Source: Pusillimonas caeni (lineage in GTDB: Bacteria > Pseudomonadota > Gammaproteobacteria > Burkholderiales > Burkholderiaceae_B). From it: DNA of 64,000 nucleotides. Shown in pieces: positions 27,274 through 36,892 of the stretch; within the stretch, counting starts at the first letter, position 1; each line of letters opens with the position of its first letter. The stretch is from positions 372,001 to 436,000 of the forward strand of contig NZ_PDUW01000003.1 in NCBI RefSeq assembly GCF_003545815.1, written 5' to 3'. A program made the position numbers and the translations under genes. The notes under the pieces are model-generated. The model was not told where the DNA came from. It was given only the letters and a program-made list of their open reading frames with translations, and did no database searches.

Positions 27274-27912
27274 ATGATTATTGCCTTGCTCAACCAGAAA
27301 GGGGGCGCCGGCAAGACCACACTCGCCACCCACATCGCTGGAGAACTCGCGCTGCGCGGTCAGCAGGTCATCCTGCTGGACGCCGACCCGCAGGGTTCCT
27401 CACTGGACTGGACGCAGCGCAGAAGTCAGCAAGGTTTGCCAAGGCTGTTCAGCGCCGTGGGCCTTGCTCGCGAAACACTGCATCAGGAAGCGCCGGAGCT
27501 GGCCAGACGGGCCGATCATGTCGTGATCGACGGGCCGCCACGCATCGCCGCCCTGGCGCGCTCCGCGCTGCTGGCGGCCGACTACGTGCTGATTCCCGTT
27601 CAGCCCAGCCCTTACGACTTATGGGCCAGCGCCGAGATGGTGGCGCTGATTCGCGAGGCCCAGGTGTTCCGGCCCGCCTTGCAAGCGGCCTTTGTCATCA
27701 ATCGACGGGTCAGCACCACCGTCATTGGGCGCGAAGCGCGCCAGGCGCTGGCCGATCTGCTGCTGCCGACGCTGCGCGCCGAGGTCCGGCAAAGAATCAT
27801 CTTTGCCGACAGCGTGGCCGCCGGGCGGCTGGCACGCGAGACAGCGCCCGACAGCGCGGCGGCGCGTGAAATCACGGCCCTGGTCGATGAACTGCTGCGG
27901 TGGCCGACATGA
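27274..27912 (+). CDS. parA: ParA-type partition ATPase
   Basis: 212 aa. Deviant Walker A at the N-terminus, LLNQKGGAGKTTLATHIAGEL; Walker A' VILLDADPQGSSLDW; Walker B VVIDGPPR. It is short with no N-terminal HTH, so it belongs to the small ParA class (type Ib) that works with a small RHH partner. That partner is probably the next gene, which overlaps by 4 bp. It should segregate or stabilise the extrachromosomal form. Confidence 0.92.
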   Translation: MIIALLNQKGGAGKTTLATHIAGELALRGQQVILLDADPQGSSLDWTQRRSQQGLPRLFSAVGLARETLHQEAPELARRADHVVIDGPPRIAALARSALLAADYVLIPVQPSPYDLWASAEMVALIREAQVFRPALQAAFVINRRVSTTVIGREARQALADLLLPTLRAEVRQRIIFADSVAAGRLARETAPDSAAAREITALVDELLRWPT

Positions 27913-28193
27913 GAGCGAGGCTGCCACCGAACAGCAAACGCCCGGCCAAGCGCGTCGGAATAGGTATGCGTCCGCCCGTGAATCCACACGCCGAGGCGTG
28001 GATTCGCCAGGGCGACGCCGGCGCACTGAACAAGGGCGACTGCTACACCGCCCGCCTGACGCTGGACATCACCCCCGCGCTGCGCGCACGCATCAAGGTG
28101 TCGGCCTTCACGCAAGGCGTGACCGTGGCCGACCTGCTGCGCGGTCTGCTGGAGCGCGAGTTTCCAGAACATCGCAAAGAGGACACGCCATGA
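27909..28193 (+). CDS. Small RHH-like partition partner
   Basis: 94 aa, ATG overlapping the parA stop (ATGA). A basic, flexible N-terminus (LPPNSKRPAKRVGIG) leads to a ribbon-helix-helix-like C-terminus, YTARLTLDITPALRARIKVSAFTQGVTVADLLRGLLEREF. That arrangement fits ParG/Omega-like proteins that bind the centromere and stimulate ParA. No centromere was identified. The gene after it overlaps by 4 bp. Confidence 0.7.
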   Translation: MRARLPPNSKRPAKRVGIGMRPPVNPHAEAWIRQGDAGALNKGDCYTARLTLDITPALRARIKVSAFTQGVTVADLLRGLLEREFPEHRKEDTP

Positions 28194-28735
28194 ATACATC
28201 CGCTTCGCCTGCTTTTGGCGCGGCGACGGCGGCATCGCTGCCGCTATCCGCCACGCTTGCCAACCAAGCCAACAGCGTGCCGCTGACGCGGGTGGCGCTC
28301 GCCACGATCGAACCGCATTTCAATCTCTATCTGCGTTTTGGCGAACCGGCACATATGATCCGGCTGGATCGCTGGCGGCGCTGGGCGGTGTTTATGCCGG
28401 GCGTGATGTTCTGCCGCGTCCGCTGGCAGGCCAACGATTACGGCACGGTACGCTGGCAGCTCATGGTAATGCAGGCTTGCACACCGTTGGACGCGGCGCA
28501 GCGCATTCCCGGCGTGCAGCCCGGTGCGCGTTTGCTGCTGAACGTCGAAGGTAATCATCCAGTTCGTTCTGTGCTGGAGCGCATTGACGCCATCGAGGCG
28601 CTGGGCATCGTGCCCGCCGCTACATCGCCAGCGTACTGGCGCACGCTGGGCAACCGTTTGGCGGCCCGCCTGGCGTTGCCCGAATACACCATTGAGCGGC
28701 ACACTGCCTGGCTGGCTGGGAGGGCGCTGTCATGA
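28190..28735 (+). CDS. DUF2840 protein
   Basis: 181 aa. VALATIEPHFNLYLRFGEPAHMIRLDRWRR, FMPGVMFCRVRWQANDYGT and the C-terminal YWRTLGNRLAARLALPEYT match DUF2840, a family of unknown function found between parA and traF in Tn4371-type ICEs and related plasmids. It is joined to both neighbours by ATGA overlaps, so it is part of one translationally coupled operon parA to traF. No membrane segments or catalytic motif were recognised. Confidence 0.85.
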   Translation: MNTSASPAFGAATAASLPLSATLANQANSVPLTRVALATIEPHFNLYLRFGEPAHMIRLDRWRRWAVFMPGVMFCRVRWQANDYGTVRWQLMVMQACTPLDAAQRIPGVQPGARLLLNVEGNHPVRSVLERIDAIEALGIVPAATSPAYWRTLGNRLAARLALPEYTIERHTAWLAGRALS

Positions 28736-29331
28736 CCCCCGATTCCACCACCGCCCGCACACCCGAAGTCGCGCCGTTTCCTCGCTCACGCGTGCGCGCT
28801 CGCATCGTCCTGGCGGGCTTCGCCGCCGTTGGCCTCGCGGCGCTCGCCTGGGCGACGTTCGTGCAGCCGCTACCGCGCCTGATCTACAACCCGTCCAGCA
28901 GCGTTCCGGCCGGCTGGTATCGCGTCAAACCATTCCAACATCAGTCCGGTTCGCTGCCCCGTCGGCTGGAAGTGGGCAGTATTGTTCTGACTCGATTGCC
29001 TGCTGACGCCGCCGTACTGGCCGCGCAGCGCGGCTACCTGCCCGCACATATCCCGCTGCTCAAACGTGTGGGCGCCGTCGCGCCGCAGCACGTCTGCATT
29101 ATCGACGGTCAGGTGCGTATCGACGGCGTGCCGGTGGCCGCCGCACTGCCTGCCGACCGGCTAGGCCGGCCGCTGCCCTTCTGGCCGCATTGCCGACCAC
29201 TCCTTGAGAGCGAACTGTTCCTGCTGAGCGCCACACATCCGGCGTCGTTCGACAGCCGTTATTTCGGCCCGGTCAGCGCATCCGGCGTGATTGGCGTCGC
29301 GCATCCGATCTGGCTGGAGACACATCCATGA
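28732..29331 (+). CDS. traF: TraF-type conjugal transfer peptidase (S26 family)
   Basis: 199 aa. One N-terminal membrane segment (IVLAGFAAVGLAALAWATFV), then the S26 signal-peptidase box YNPSSSVPAGWYRV with the nucleophile Ser, and LLKRVGAVA with the general-base Lys. PLPFWPH and DSRYFGPV fill the later conserved boxes. In RP4, TraF matures and cyclises the TrbC pilin in the inner membrane; a TrbC lies at 62.1 kb, so the same partner is expected. The gene overlaps DUF2840 by 4 bp. Confidence 0.92.
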   Translation: MTPDSTTARTPEVAPFPRSRVRARIVLAGFAAVGLAALAWATFVQPLPRLIYNPSSSVPAGWYRVKPFQHQSGSLPRRLEVGSIVLTRLPADAAVLAAQRGYLPAHIPLLKRVGAVAPQHVCIIDGQVRIDGVPVAAALPADRLGRPLPFWPHCRPLLESELFLLSATHPASFDSRYFGPVSASGVIGVAHPIWLETHP

Positions 29332-29791
29332 TGGCCGCCGATTCGCTGCACGTTGCCGTGCATCTCATCGTGCCATCGGGCATGCTGTTCCGGCTGCTGC
29401 CGCCGTGTCGTCGCGCGTGCAGCACGGGCGCATTCGCGCCGCGCCTCGCGCAACATCCGGCGCAGCCGTCCAACGAGCAGGCGTCTTGCCTCGAACGCGC
29501 CCGGCCTGCGGCCATTGGCGCGTTCGCCGGCGGGCTGGCTGTCGGCAGCACAGCGCTGCCGGACCGCCGACGCCCGGAGCGAAAGCGACAGGCAAAGGCG
29601 GAAGGCAAGACAAAAGGGGGCGGCACACAGCCGCCCGCAAAGCCAGTCTGCACGTGGGGGTGGCGCGGCACGACGCGGCGTTGCCGTCGTGCCGCTGGGG
29701 GCGCGAGGCTCGCGCCAAGAGAGGGCTTGCCGCGTGCTTCACACGACCGGCTACGCCGCAGCTTCAGTCAGAACTTACAGAAAGCGTAGCC
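29332..29791. other. traF-relaxase gap with candidate oriT
   Basis: 460 bp without a convincing gene. It contains a perfect 10-bp inverted repeat CGGCACGACG / CGTCGTGCCG (29667-29695, 9-nt loop), then 5 bp later a perfect 8-bp one GGCGCGAG / CTCGCGCC (29701-29717). Paired hairpins just upstream of the relaxase gene are expected at an origin of transfer. No nic motif could be assigned. An open frame spanning most of the gap starts as ATGA on the traF stop but is rich in Arg and Ala and has no family character. Confidence 0.45.
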
Positions 29792-31795
29792 ATGAGCGAC
29801 CGCCGCGATGATGATTTCCGGGTGCGCCCCAGCGCCCCGAAGAACCGGGGCAAGGGTCAAGGCCAAGGTTTTATTTCCAAGGTGCTCAAGCAGACCGGCA
29901 AGGCCAGCGGGGGCAAGTCCTCGATGCGTCATTCCGCAGCCGGTAGCCGTGGCGCACGCACCGGTCAGCGTCCCGGCGCACGCCTGGGTCGCGGCCATAC
30001 GGCGGCGCGCTTCGCAGGCGCCAATCTCACGCCATTCTCGCGGCGCGTGACCATTAAGACGCTGCTGGTCAATCAGCAACGTGCCAGCCCACAGTCGCTT
30101 GCCAAGCACCTGCGCTACGTCGAGCGTGACGGCGCGGGCCGCAATGGCGAGCCAGGCCAAGCCTATGGGCCACAGACGGACGTCGCCGATCTGGATGCCT
30201 TCAAGGAACGCTGCGCAGACGACCGGCATCATTTCCGCTTCATTGTCTCGCCCGAAGATGGCGCGGAGCTGGGTGACCTGCGCACCTACACCCGGCATCT
30301 GGTGAACCGCATGGAAGCCGACCTGGGCACGCGCCTGGATTGGGTGGCGGTGGATCACTGGAATACCGACAACCCGCACACCCACCTGATCGTGCGCGGG
30401 CGCGACGAGACCGGTCAAGACCTCATCATTGCGGGCGACTATATCGCCCAGGGCTTGCGTCATCGCGCTTCTGAGCTGGCGACCGAATGGCTGGGGCCGC
30501 GCACCGAGCTGGAAATCCAGCAGGCCATGCAGCGCGAAGTGGAGCAGGAACGGTGGACGAGCCTGGATCGCACCCTGCAACGTGAGATCGGAGAGGATGG
30601 ACGGGTGCAGATCCAACGCTTCAATGAGCCGACATTGCAACGCCAGCGCCTGTTGCTGATCGGTCGCCTGCAACGCTTGCAGCGCCTAGGGCTGGCCGAT
30701 GAAATACAGCCCGGCACCTGGGCCATGCACACCGACGCTGAAAAAATCTTGCGCGCCCTGAGCGAGCGGGGCGACATTATCCGCACCATGCAGCGGGCCA
30801 TGAGCGGAAAACAACGCGAACTTGCCGTATTCGAGCCGGGCCAAGATGATGATGGAGGTGGACGCGTCATCGTTGGGCGCGTGGCGGCCAAGGGGCTGGA
30901 TGATGAGCTGCGCGACCGGGGCTATCTGGTGATCGACGGCGTGGACGGCAAGGCCCATTACGTTGCACTCAATGCTCGCGACGAACCGGCCAACTATCCA
31001 ACCGGCGCGGTGGTGGAAGTGAAGGGTTCCGCCGACATTCGAGCGGCTGACCGCAACATCGTGGAACTGGCAAGCGACGGTTTGTATCGTATCGATCACC
31101 ACCTTGCTATTGAGCAAGGTCGCGCCAAAGCTGGTCGCGACCCGCAGGAAGTCGTCGCGGCGCATGTTCGCCGGCTGGAAGCCCTGCGCCGCGCCGGAAT
31201 TGTGGAGCGCGTGGCTGATGGACTATGGAAAGTACCGCGTGACCTCCCCGAACGTGGCCGCCAGTATGACGCGCAGCGGCAGGGAGGTGTGGCGGTGGAA
31301 CTGAAATCACCCCTTCCCATCGAGCGGCAAACTCGCGTGATTGGGGCCACCTGGCTTGATCACCAGTTGATTGGCCGCGGCAAGGGGCTGGAGGATATGG
31401 GTTTTGGTGGCGAGGCCAAACAAGCCATGCAGCAGCGCGCCGACTTCCTCGAAGAGCAAGGACTGGCCCAGCGGCGCGGGCAGCGCGTGATCCTGGCGGG
31501 CAATCTGCTGAGCACGCTGCGCAATCGGGAACTGGCGCGGGCTGCCAAGGACATTGCCGCCGAAACCGGTCTGGAGCATCGGCCCGTGGCTGATGGGCAG
31601 CGCGTGGCCGGTATCTACCGACGCTCAATCATGCTCGTCAGCGGGCGTTACGCGATGCTTGATGACGGCATGGGGTTCAGTCTGGTGCCGTGGCGACCGG
31701 TGATCGAGCAGCGGCTGGGCCAGCAGATCGCCGCAACAGTGCATGGCGGTGGGGTGTCGTGGGAGATTGGGCGACAGCGCAGCCCTTCCGTTTGA
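29792..31795 (+). CDS. Relaxase with DUF3363 domain (TraR/RlxS-like)
   Basis: 667 aa from the ATG at 29792. The N-terminal region is basic and low-complexity. The relaxase domain follows with the likely catalytic region around LLVNQQRASPQSLAKHLRYVERDG, and the metal-binding motif is VDHWNTDNPHTHLIVRG (about residues 185-201). The C-terminal half is DUF3363. It nicks oriT and pilots the strand into the recipient through the TraG/Trb channel. Open frame continues upstream of the chosen ATG, but family members begin near MSDRRDDDFRVRPSAP. The cargo island begins directly after the stop. Confidence 0.92.
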   Translation: MSDRRDDDFRVRPSAPKNRGKGQGQGFISKVLKQTGKASGGKSSMRHSAAGSRGARTGQRPGARLGRGHTAARFAGANLTPFSRRVTIKTLLVNQQRASPQSLAKHLRYVERDGAGRNGEPGQAYGPQTDVADLDAFKERCADDRHHFRFIVSPEDGAELGDLRTYTRHLVNRMEADLGTRLDWVAVDHWNTDNPHTHLIVRGRDETGQDLIIAGDYIAQGLRHRASELATEWLGPRTELEIQQAMQREVEQERWTSLDRTLQREIGEDGRVQIQRFNEPTLQRQRLLLIGRLQRLQRLGLADEIQPGTWAMHTDAEKILRALSERGDIIRTMQRAMSGKQRELAVFEPGQDDDGGGRVIVGRVAAKGLDDELRDRGYLVIDGVDGKAHYVALNARDEPANYPTGAVVEVKGSADIRAADRNIVELASDGLYRIDHHLAIEQGRAKAGRDPQEVVAAHVRRLEALRRAGIVERVADGLWKVPRDLPERGRQYDAQRQGGVAVELKSPLPIERQTRVIGATWLDHQLIGRGKGLEDMGFGGEAKQAMQQRADFLEEQGLAQRRGQRVILAGNLLSTLRNRELARAAKDIAAETGLEHRPVADGQRVAGIYRRSIMLVSGRYAMLDDGMGFSLVPWRPVIEQRLGQQIAATVHGGGVSWEIGRQRSPSV

Positions 31796-31810
31796 AATTT
31801 TACTTTGTGA

Positions 31811-32407
31811 TTAGTCATCCGCCTCAGTGATTAACCACTCCCTGAATGCCGCTAGTGTGGGTAGATTGGCGCACTCGGGTCGGTAAACGATGTAATAAGA
31901 GGCATTCAACGCTAAGCTGATGTCTGGGAATAGCCTCACGAGGCGCCCGCTCGACAGATCGTCGCGGGCCATGATGCTGCGTGCGAGCGCGATGCCATGC
32001 CCCTCAATAGCTGTCTGCAGCACGGCTGCAGAGTTATTGAGGGGCATGCCGCGATGGATCGTCGCTGTGTCGCTAACGCCGGCTTTCTTCATCCATTCCT
32101 CCCAGGTCGGGAAGCCCGCATGGCCGGCCATCGTCAAGTCATGGATCAGCGTTTCGCGAATTAGATTACTTGGCTTGCGTAGTTGCCTGAACTGATGCAG
32201 CAGCTCAGGGGAGCATACGGGAAAAGCTTCTTCATCCATGAGCTTGTCGGCCTTCAGGCCTGGCCAGTCCCCCATGCCGTAGCGCACACCGATATCGATG
32301 CGCTGGGCTGCGAAGTCTACCGATTTGTGGTTGGTGTCCAAGCGTACATCGATGTCCGGACAAGCTGTCTGGAATCGATCTACCGAGATGAAGTGCAGTC
32401 CCCGGGC
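31811..32407 (-). pseudogene. LysR-family regulator fragment (GcvA-like), HTH missing
   Basis: About 198 codons of the effector-binding domain: HFISVDRFQTACPDIDVRLD, then DIGVRYGMGDWPGLKADKL, AFPVCSPELL and a C-terminal YYIVYRPECANLP. An in-frame TAA lies immediately before the homologous region, and there is no winged-HTH upstream; instead the ccmI 3' end follows within 70 bp. It is the truncated tail of a GcvA-like LysR gene cut at the cargo border. A TTG at 32341 could start a 176-aa peptide, but without a DNA-binding domain it would not be a regulator. Confidence 0.75.
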
Positions 32408-32475
32408 TTATATGCGAGAAACCGATTAGCTGGTTTGAAGGCGATTTCCAAGCGAGTTCGAAGTATGCTGATGGG

Positions 32476-33324
32476 TTATGGAGAGGCGGCACCAGCACTT
32501 CGTCGAGCCATATCAATGCCATTTAGTACCGCCTGGGCCGCTTCCGAACCGGCCGGGAACTGTTCTAGTAATTGTTGCCAATAGCCAATGGCCGCCTGAT
32601 ATTCGCCGCGCTCGAATGCAGCCCTTCCCGCCAAGGTGAGGGCGAATGGTTCGTCCGGGTCGAGGGTAAGGGCGCGGTCAAGTAGTCGCGTCGCTTCTTG
32701 GGTAAATCCGCTTGCGCTGCTGCGTGCGATCACTTCGGCATATTCCGCCAGGGAAAGCGGGTCCGCCTCGATGATGGGAGCAGCTTTGGAAAAAGCTTGG
32801 GCTGCATCTGCATATCTTCCAAAGTATCGATAAGAGCGGCCCAACATCAGCCAGCCCTCGGGATCGTCCGGATTTTCTTTCAGGCGCGCCTCTAGAGATT
32901 CCACCATCTTCTGCACATCAGCCTGAGTCATTGTGGCAGCACTGGGAGCTGGGGCGGGCCGCGTTGCGGCCGGGCTGCCAAGGTATGCGTACACCAGCAG
33001 GGCGGCCACAGGCAAGACGATGCCCACTACCGCGGCTGCTCGTCGGCTGTTATGCGCACCGGTAGCGGGAGCCGAGCCAGGTATCGCCTCATCCAGCGCG
33101 CGGCGCTGCAACTCTTGCTTGGCCACGGAAAAATCGTGCTCGGATAGTGTACGGTTTGCGACGTCTCCTTCCAATTCAGCCAATTGATCGCGCAAAACTG
33201 TTGCGTTGACCGAGTGATGCCCGATCTCATCACCTTGGCCTGGGCCGCGCCAAAGGGCGCGGCCGAGCCACAATGCCACCGTTGCGCAAAGCAACGACAC
33301 AATGCCAGCGAAGAGCAAGCTCAT
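32476..33324 (-). CDS. ccmI: Cytochrome c maturation protein CcmI
   Basis: 282 aa. Two membrane segments (residues 3-22 and about 95-115) enclose a cytoplasmic leucine-zipper-like loop (LRDQLAELEGDVANRTLSEH), and a periplasmic TPR domain follows (PDDPEGWLMLGRSYRYFGRY, DPDEPFALTLAGRAAFERGEY). CcmI binds the C-terminus of apocytochromes and hands them to CcmF/H. Last gene of the ccm operon; overlaps ccmH by 4 bp. Confidence 0.92.
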   Translation of the reverse strand: MSLLFAGIVSLLCATVALWLGRALWRGPGQGDEIGHHSVNATVLRDQLAELEGDVANRTLSEHDFSVAKQELQRRALDEAIPGSAPATGAHNSRRAAAVVGIVLPVAALLVYAYLGSPAATRPAPAPSAATMTQADVQKMVESLEARLKENPDDPEGWLMLGRSYRYFGRYADAAQAFSKAAPIIEADPLSLAEYAEVIARSSASGFTQEATRLLDRALTLDPDEPFALTLAGRAAFERGEYQAAIGYWQQLLEQFPAGSEAAQAVLNGIDMARRSAGAASP

Positions 33325-33788
33325 GATGAATTACCTTTTGAATGAGTTTCGCTGGTGCTGCGCTGTAAAAGGGCGTCAGCCATGCGTTGTTCGTCATCGT
33401 CAAGCGGGTCAGGCGCGGCGTTTCTATTTCGGCGCCGCAGTGTCATGGCGAGCACCAGGAGCCCGCCCACCATCAGCAGCATGGGTCCGAGCCACAGAAA
33501 GAGCGTGGTAGCTTTCAATGGCGGCCGATAGAGTATGAAGTCGCCATACCGCGCCACCAGGAAATCCTGAATCTGAGCTTCTGACCGTCCCGCCTTGATC
33601 TGATTACGAATCAGCTCCCGTATGTCCCTCGCAAAGTCAGCGCGCGAGGCGGCAATTGATTCGTTCTGGCACACTAGGCAGCGCAACTCGGTGGCGATAT
33701 CCAGCATTCGCGCCTCAATCGCGCTGCCGTTGCTCCAGACGGGATGGCAAACCGATGCGCAAAGCAGCAACAGCCATATGCGCTTCAT
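33321..33788 (-). CDS. ccmH: Cytochrome c maturation protein CcmH
   Basis: 155 aa. Cleavable-type signal at the N-terminus, then the LRCLVCQN redox motif (C37 and C40), a three-helix domain (RADFARDIRELIRNQI) and a C-terminal membrane helix (LFLWLGPMLLMVGGLLVLAM). It reduces the heme-binding cysteines of apocytochrome c in the periplasm. It is the short form, with CcmI separate. Overlaps ccmG and ccmI by 4 bp each. Confidence 0.95.
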   Translation of the reverse strand: MKRIWLLLLCASVCHPVWSNGSAIEARMLDIATELRCLVCQNESIAASRADFARDIRELIRNQIKAGRSEAQIQDFLVARYGDFILYRPPLKATTLFLWLGPMLLMVGGLLVLAMTLRRRNRNAAPDPLDDDEQRMADALLQRSTSETHSKGNSS

Positions 33789-34309
33789 TTTTGCAGCTCT
33801 CGAACCAGGGGCAGGATGGTGTCGCGAGCATCGCCGAAGCTGACCGCGCCGATATGCTTGTAGCGGATGACACCCTGTTTATCGATGATATATGTTTCCG
33901 GCACGCCATAAACACCATAGTCGATACCGACGACGCCTTCGGGATCTGTGATCACTGCTTCATAGGCATCGCCATGGCGCTGTAGCCAGGCGATTGCATC
34001 ATCAGCCATATCCTTGTAATTCAGACCGACAATCGACAATCCGTGGGTGGTCGACAAATCGGTAATGACGGGGTGCTCTTCAAGGCAGGGCGGGCACCAC
34101 GAGGCCCAGACATTCAGCAGCCACACCTTGCCGTCCATGGATTGCGGCGAGAATGTTTCGTCCGGGGCTGCCAACTTGGGCAAGCTAAAGACGGGTGCCG
34201 GTTTGCCGATAAGCGGAGAAGGCACTTCACTGGGCTTCAACGTCAAGCCGATAGCCAATAGGCCTATCAGTAACAGCAGTCCGGCCAAAGGCCAAAAAAA
34301 ACGATTCAT
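33785..34309 (-). CDS. ccmG: Thiol:disulfide interchange protein CcmG/DsbE
   Basis: 174 aa, N-terminal membrane anchor followed by a thioredoxin fold with WASWCPPCLEEHP (C72, C75) and the family insert around GLNYKDMADDAIAWL; cis-proline in GVPETYIID. It passes reducing equivalents from DsbD/CcdA to CcmH and apocytochrome. A full DsbD is encoded in the same cargo at 48.5 kb, so the pathway is self-contained. Confidence 0.95.
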   Translation of the reverse strand: MNRFFWPLAGLLLLIGLLAIGLTLKPSEVPSPLIGKPAPVFSLPKLAAPDETFSPQSMDGKVWLLNVWASWCPPCLEEHPVITDLSTTHGLSIVGLNYKDMADDAIAWLQRHGDAYEAVITDPEGVVGIDYGVYGVPETYIIDKQGVIRYKHIGAVSFGDARDTILPLVRELQK

Positions 34310-36276
34310 GCGTCAACTCCATGGGCAGCCGTGTCTGTTTGGCGCCGGCGGCGTTTAAGCCGGTAGCGTCGATCGCTGATGGCCAACAGCCCGCCAAGTG
34401 CCATCAAGATACAGCCGATCCAGATCCAATCGACAAACGGCTTGAAGTAGACCCGCACGCTCCACGATCCACCGCCCAGAGGTTCCCCCAAGGAGACGTA
34501 CACGTGCCGCAGGCCGTTGGCGTCAATGGCCGCTTCCGTCATCGGCATGTCCGATGAAAAGTAATCGCGTTTCTCGGGATGGAGTGTGCGCAGCGCTTTG
34601 CCGTTCTTTGAGAGCAGCACGTCGCCAATTTCCGCCTCGTAGTTGGGGCCTGTTGCCTTGGTGACCCCGCGGAACGTCAAGTCATAGCTTCCCGCCTGCA
34701 CCGTAGCGCCGGGTTCCATGCGTAGGTCTTGTTCGGTTTCATACCCCATGACTAGCGTGACGCCCGTGACAAACACGGCAATGCCAAAATGAGCCAGATG
34801 CATTCCCAGCCAGCTGCGCGGCTGTTTCAGCGGGCCACTGCGGGTGGCGCGCACACGTTGCATCACGCCGATGGCCACCGACGCCGCGATCCAGGCCGCT
34901 AGGCCCAGTCCCAGCGCTATCAGCACAGACCATCGCCCCAGCAAGAGCGGGGCACCGATGCCGACGATCAGCGCTATCCATGCGGGATGCAGAAGCTGCT
35001 TTGTCAAGGCCGCGATTTTCGCCGATTTCCAGTTGGCTGCGGGCCCTATGGCCATAAGCAGCAGGGCGGGAATCATCAGCGGCACGAAGATGGCATTGAA
35101 GTACGGGGGACCGACCGAAATCTTGCCTAGGTCGAAGCCGTCGAGCAGCAGCGGATACAGGGTTCCGAGGGTTACGGCGCCGGCCGCTGCAGCCAGCAGC
35201 ACATTGTTCACCAGCAAGAGAGTCTCGCGCGACACCAATGAGAATTGGCCGCCTGTGCTTACTTTGGGGGCGCGCAGAGCAAAGAGCACTAATGATGCTC
35301 CCACCACAACAGCAAAAAGAATGAGCAGGAACACGCCTCTTCGGGGATCGGTGGCAAAGGCGTGCACGGACGTCAGCACACCCGAACGCACCAGAAAGGC
35401 CCCCAGCAGGGAAAATGAGAACGTACAGATGGCAAGGAGCACTGTCCAGTTCTTGAAGCTGCCGCGTTTTTCCGTCACGGCCAAGGAGTGAATCAGGGCA
35501 GTGCCGACAAGCCAGGGGATGAAGGACGAGTTTTCCACGGGATCCCAGAACCACCATCCGCCCCATCCGAGTTCGTAATAGGCCCACCAGCTACCCAGGG
35601 CGATGCCCAGTGTCAGAAACAACCAGGCAGCCGTAGCCCAGGGCCGGGACCATCGCGCCCAGGCAGAATCCAATTTTCCGGCCAGTAAGGCGGCCACGGC
35701 AAATGCGAAAGCCACCGAGAACCCGACATACCCCATATACAGTAAAGGTGGATGAAGTATCAGGCCGATATCCTGCAGTAGCGGATTCAAGTCCATCCCC
35801 TCCATGACGGGAGGCATCAGCCGCTCGAACGGATTGGAAGTTGCCAGTACAAACAGCAGAAATCCGACGGTGACCAAGCCCAGCACGCCCAGTACGCGCG
35901 CCACCATAGCCTCCGGCAGTTGTCTTGAAAAAAAGCTTACGGCAAACGCCCATCCGGTTTGCATCAGCAGCCACAACAGCAGCGACCCTTCGTGTCCACC
36001 CCACGTCGCGGCGATTCGATAGAACCAGGGAAGTTGAGAGTTGGAGTTCTGCGCCACGTAGAGAACTGAAAAGTCGTTGGCGAAGAACGACCCGCCAAGC
36101 GCGATAAAGCTGATGGACACCAAAAGAAACTGAGCGCGTGCGGCGGGACGCGCGAGGGCGATCCAGGCGGCATTGCCACGCGCGGCGCCCGCAAGGGCCA
36201 GGCTGGCCTGCGCTAGCGCCACGAACAGCGCGAGTATTAGGGAGAAATGTCCGATCTCGGGAAGCATGGCGATCAT
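34306..36276 (-). CDS. ccmF: Cytochrome c heme lyase subunit CcmF
   Basis: 656 aa with about 14 membrane segments. The tryptophan-rich WWD signature [18 protein letters not shown] is present, with heme-handling histidines in [24 protein letters not shown] and [11 protein letters not shown]. It forms the heme lyase with CcmH and CcmI and ligates heme to CxxCH. ATG overlaps the ccmE stop (ATGA). Confidence 0.96.
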   Translation of the reverse strand: MIAMLPEIGHFSLILALFVALAQASLALAGAARGNAAWIALARPAARAQFLLVSISFIALGGSFFANDFSVLYVAQNSNSQLPWFYRIAATWGGHEGSLLLWLLMQTGWAFAVSFFSRQLPEAMVARVLGVLGLVTVGFLLFVLATSNPFERLMPPVMEGMDLNPLLQDIGLILHPPLLYMGYVGFSVAFAFAVAALLAGKLDSAWARWSRPWATAAWLFLTLGIALGSWWAYYELGWGGWWFWDPVENSSFIPWLVGTALIHSLAVTEKRGSFKNWTVLLAICTFSFSLLGAFLVRSGVLTSVHAFATDPRRGVFLLILFAVVVGASLVLFALRAPKVSTGGQFSLVSRETLLLVNNVLLAAAAGAVTLGTLYPLLLDGFDLGKISVGPPYFNAIFVPLMIPALLLMAIGPAANWKSAKIAALTKQLLHPAWIALIVGIGAPLLLGRWSVLIALGLGLAAWIAASVAIGVMQRVRATRSGPLKQPRSWLGMHLAHFGIAVFVTGVTLVMGYETEQDLRMEPGATVQAGSYDLTFRGVTKATGPNYEAEIGDVLLSKNGKALRTLHPEKRDYFSSDMPMTEAAIDANGLRHVYVSLGEPLGGGSWSVRVYFKPFVDWIWIGCILMALGGLLAISDRRYRLKRRRRQTDTAAHGVDA

Positions 36277-36713
36277 GGCCTCCCTGCATTGGTGGCTTTC
36301 TCGGCTTCGTTCAAGGCGTGCTGAGCTTCGGGAGGCATGTAGTTTTCATCATGCTTTGCCAGTACCTCCTGGGCCAGGAACCGGCCGCCAAGCTCAAGCC
36401 TGCCTTGCACCACTACGCCCTTGCCTTCGCTGAAGAGGTCAGGGAGTATGCCCGTGTAGCTGACGGGTACCGTCTTGGCGTTGTCGGTCACGACGAACTG
36501 CACGGTTAGGCCGTCACGCCGTACGCTGCCCGCTTGCACGATCCCCCCGACGCGGAAGAGGCGTTCCTGGGGAGCTTCGCCCGCATTGACCTGCGTAGGC
36601 GTAAAGAAGAACACAAGATTATTCTGGAATGCATTGAGGACGAGCGCCGTCGCAATGGCGATGGCGGCCAGCCCGCCTCCAATGAGCAAGCTGCGTTGAT
36701 GGCGCTTCTTCAT
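36273..36713 (-). CDS. ccmE: Heme chaperone CcmE
   Basis: 146 aa; N-terminal signal anchor ([19 protein letters not shown]), OB-fold, and the heme-binding [12 protein letters not shown] motif with H121 as covalent heme ligand. It carries heme from CcmC to CcmF in the periplasm. Overlaps ccmD and ccmF by 4 bp. Confidence 0.96.
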   Translation of the reverse strand: MKKRHQRSLLIGGGLAAIAIATALVLNAFQNNLVFFFTPTQVNAGEAPQERLFRVGGIVQAGSVRRDGLTVQFVVTDNAKTVPVSYTGILPDLFSEGKGVVVQGRLELGGRFLAQEVLAKHDENYMPPEAQHALNEAEKATNAGRP

Positions 36714-36892
36714 TGGACTGCCTTTTTTTGCATGCGCTGCTCGCGAACTGCTTGCAGCAGCGCTGATCTACGGCGCCGTCCAAGAAGCATCTGTTCGGCG
36801 CACACAGCGATGATGGACATTCCCATGGCGCCCCATACGTATGCACCATAGCCGCCCATGGCCAGGAATTCAGTTGGACTTGACCATGTCAT
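36710..36892 (-). CDS. ccmD: Heme exporter protein CcmD
   Basis: 60 aa: [20 protein letters not shown] then a single membrane helix ([14 protein letters not shown]) and a basic tail [15 protein letters not shown]. Length, the GGY.AYVW motif and its place between ccmC and ccmE identify it. It releases heme-loaded CcmE from the CcmABC complex. Its ATG overlaps the ccmC stop and its stop overlaps ccmE. Confidence 0.9.
   Translation of the reverse strand: MTWSSPTEFLAMGGYGAYVWGAMGMSIIAVCAEQMLLGRRRRSALLQAVREQRMQKKAVQ

Noticed and set aside
29328-29789. 153-codon frame starting as ATGA on the traF stop
   Set aside because: Arg/Ala-rich composition with no motif, two other frames open over the same stretch, and the strong inverted repeats fit oriT better. 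A real small gene cannot be excluded.
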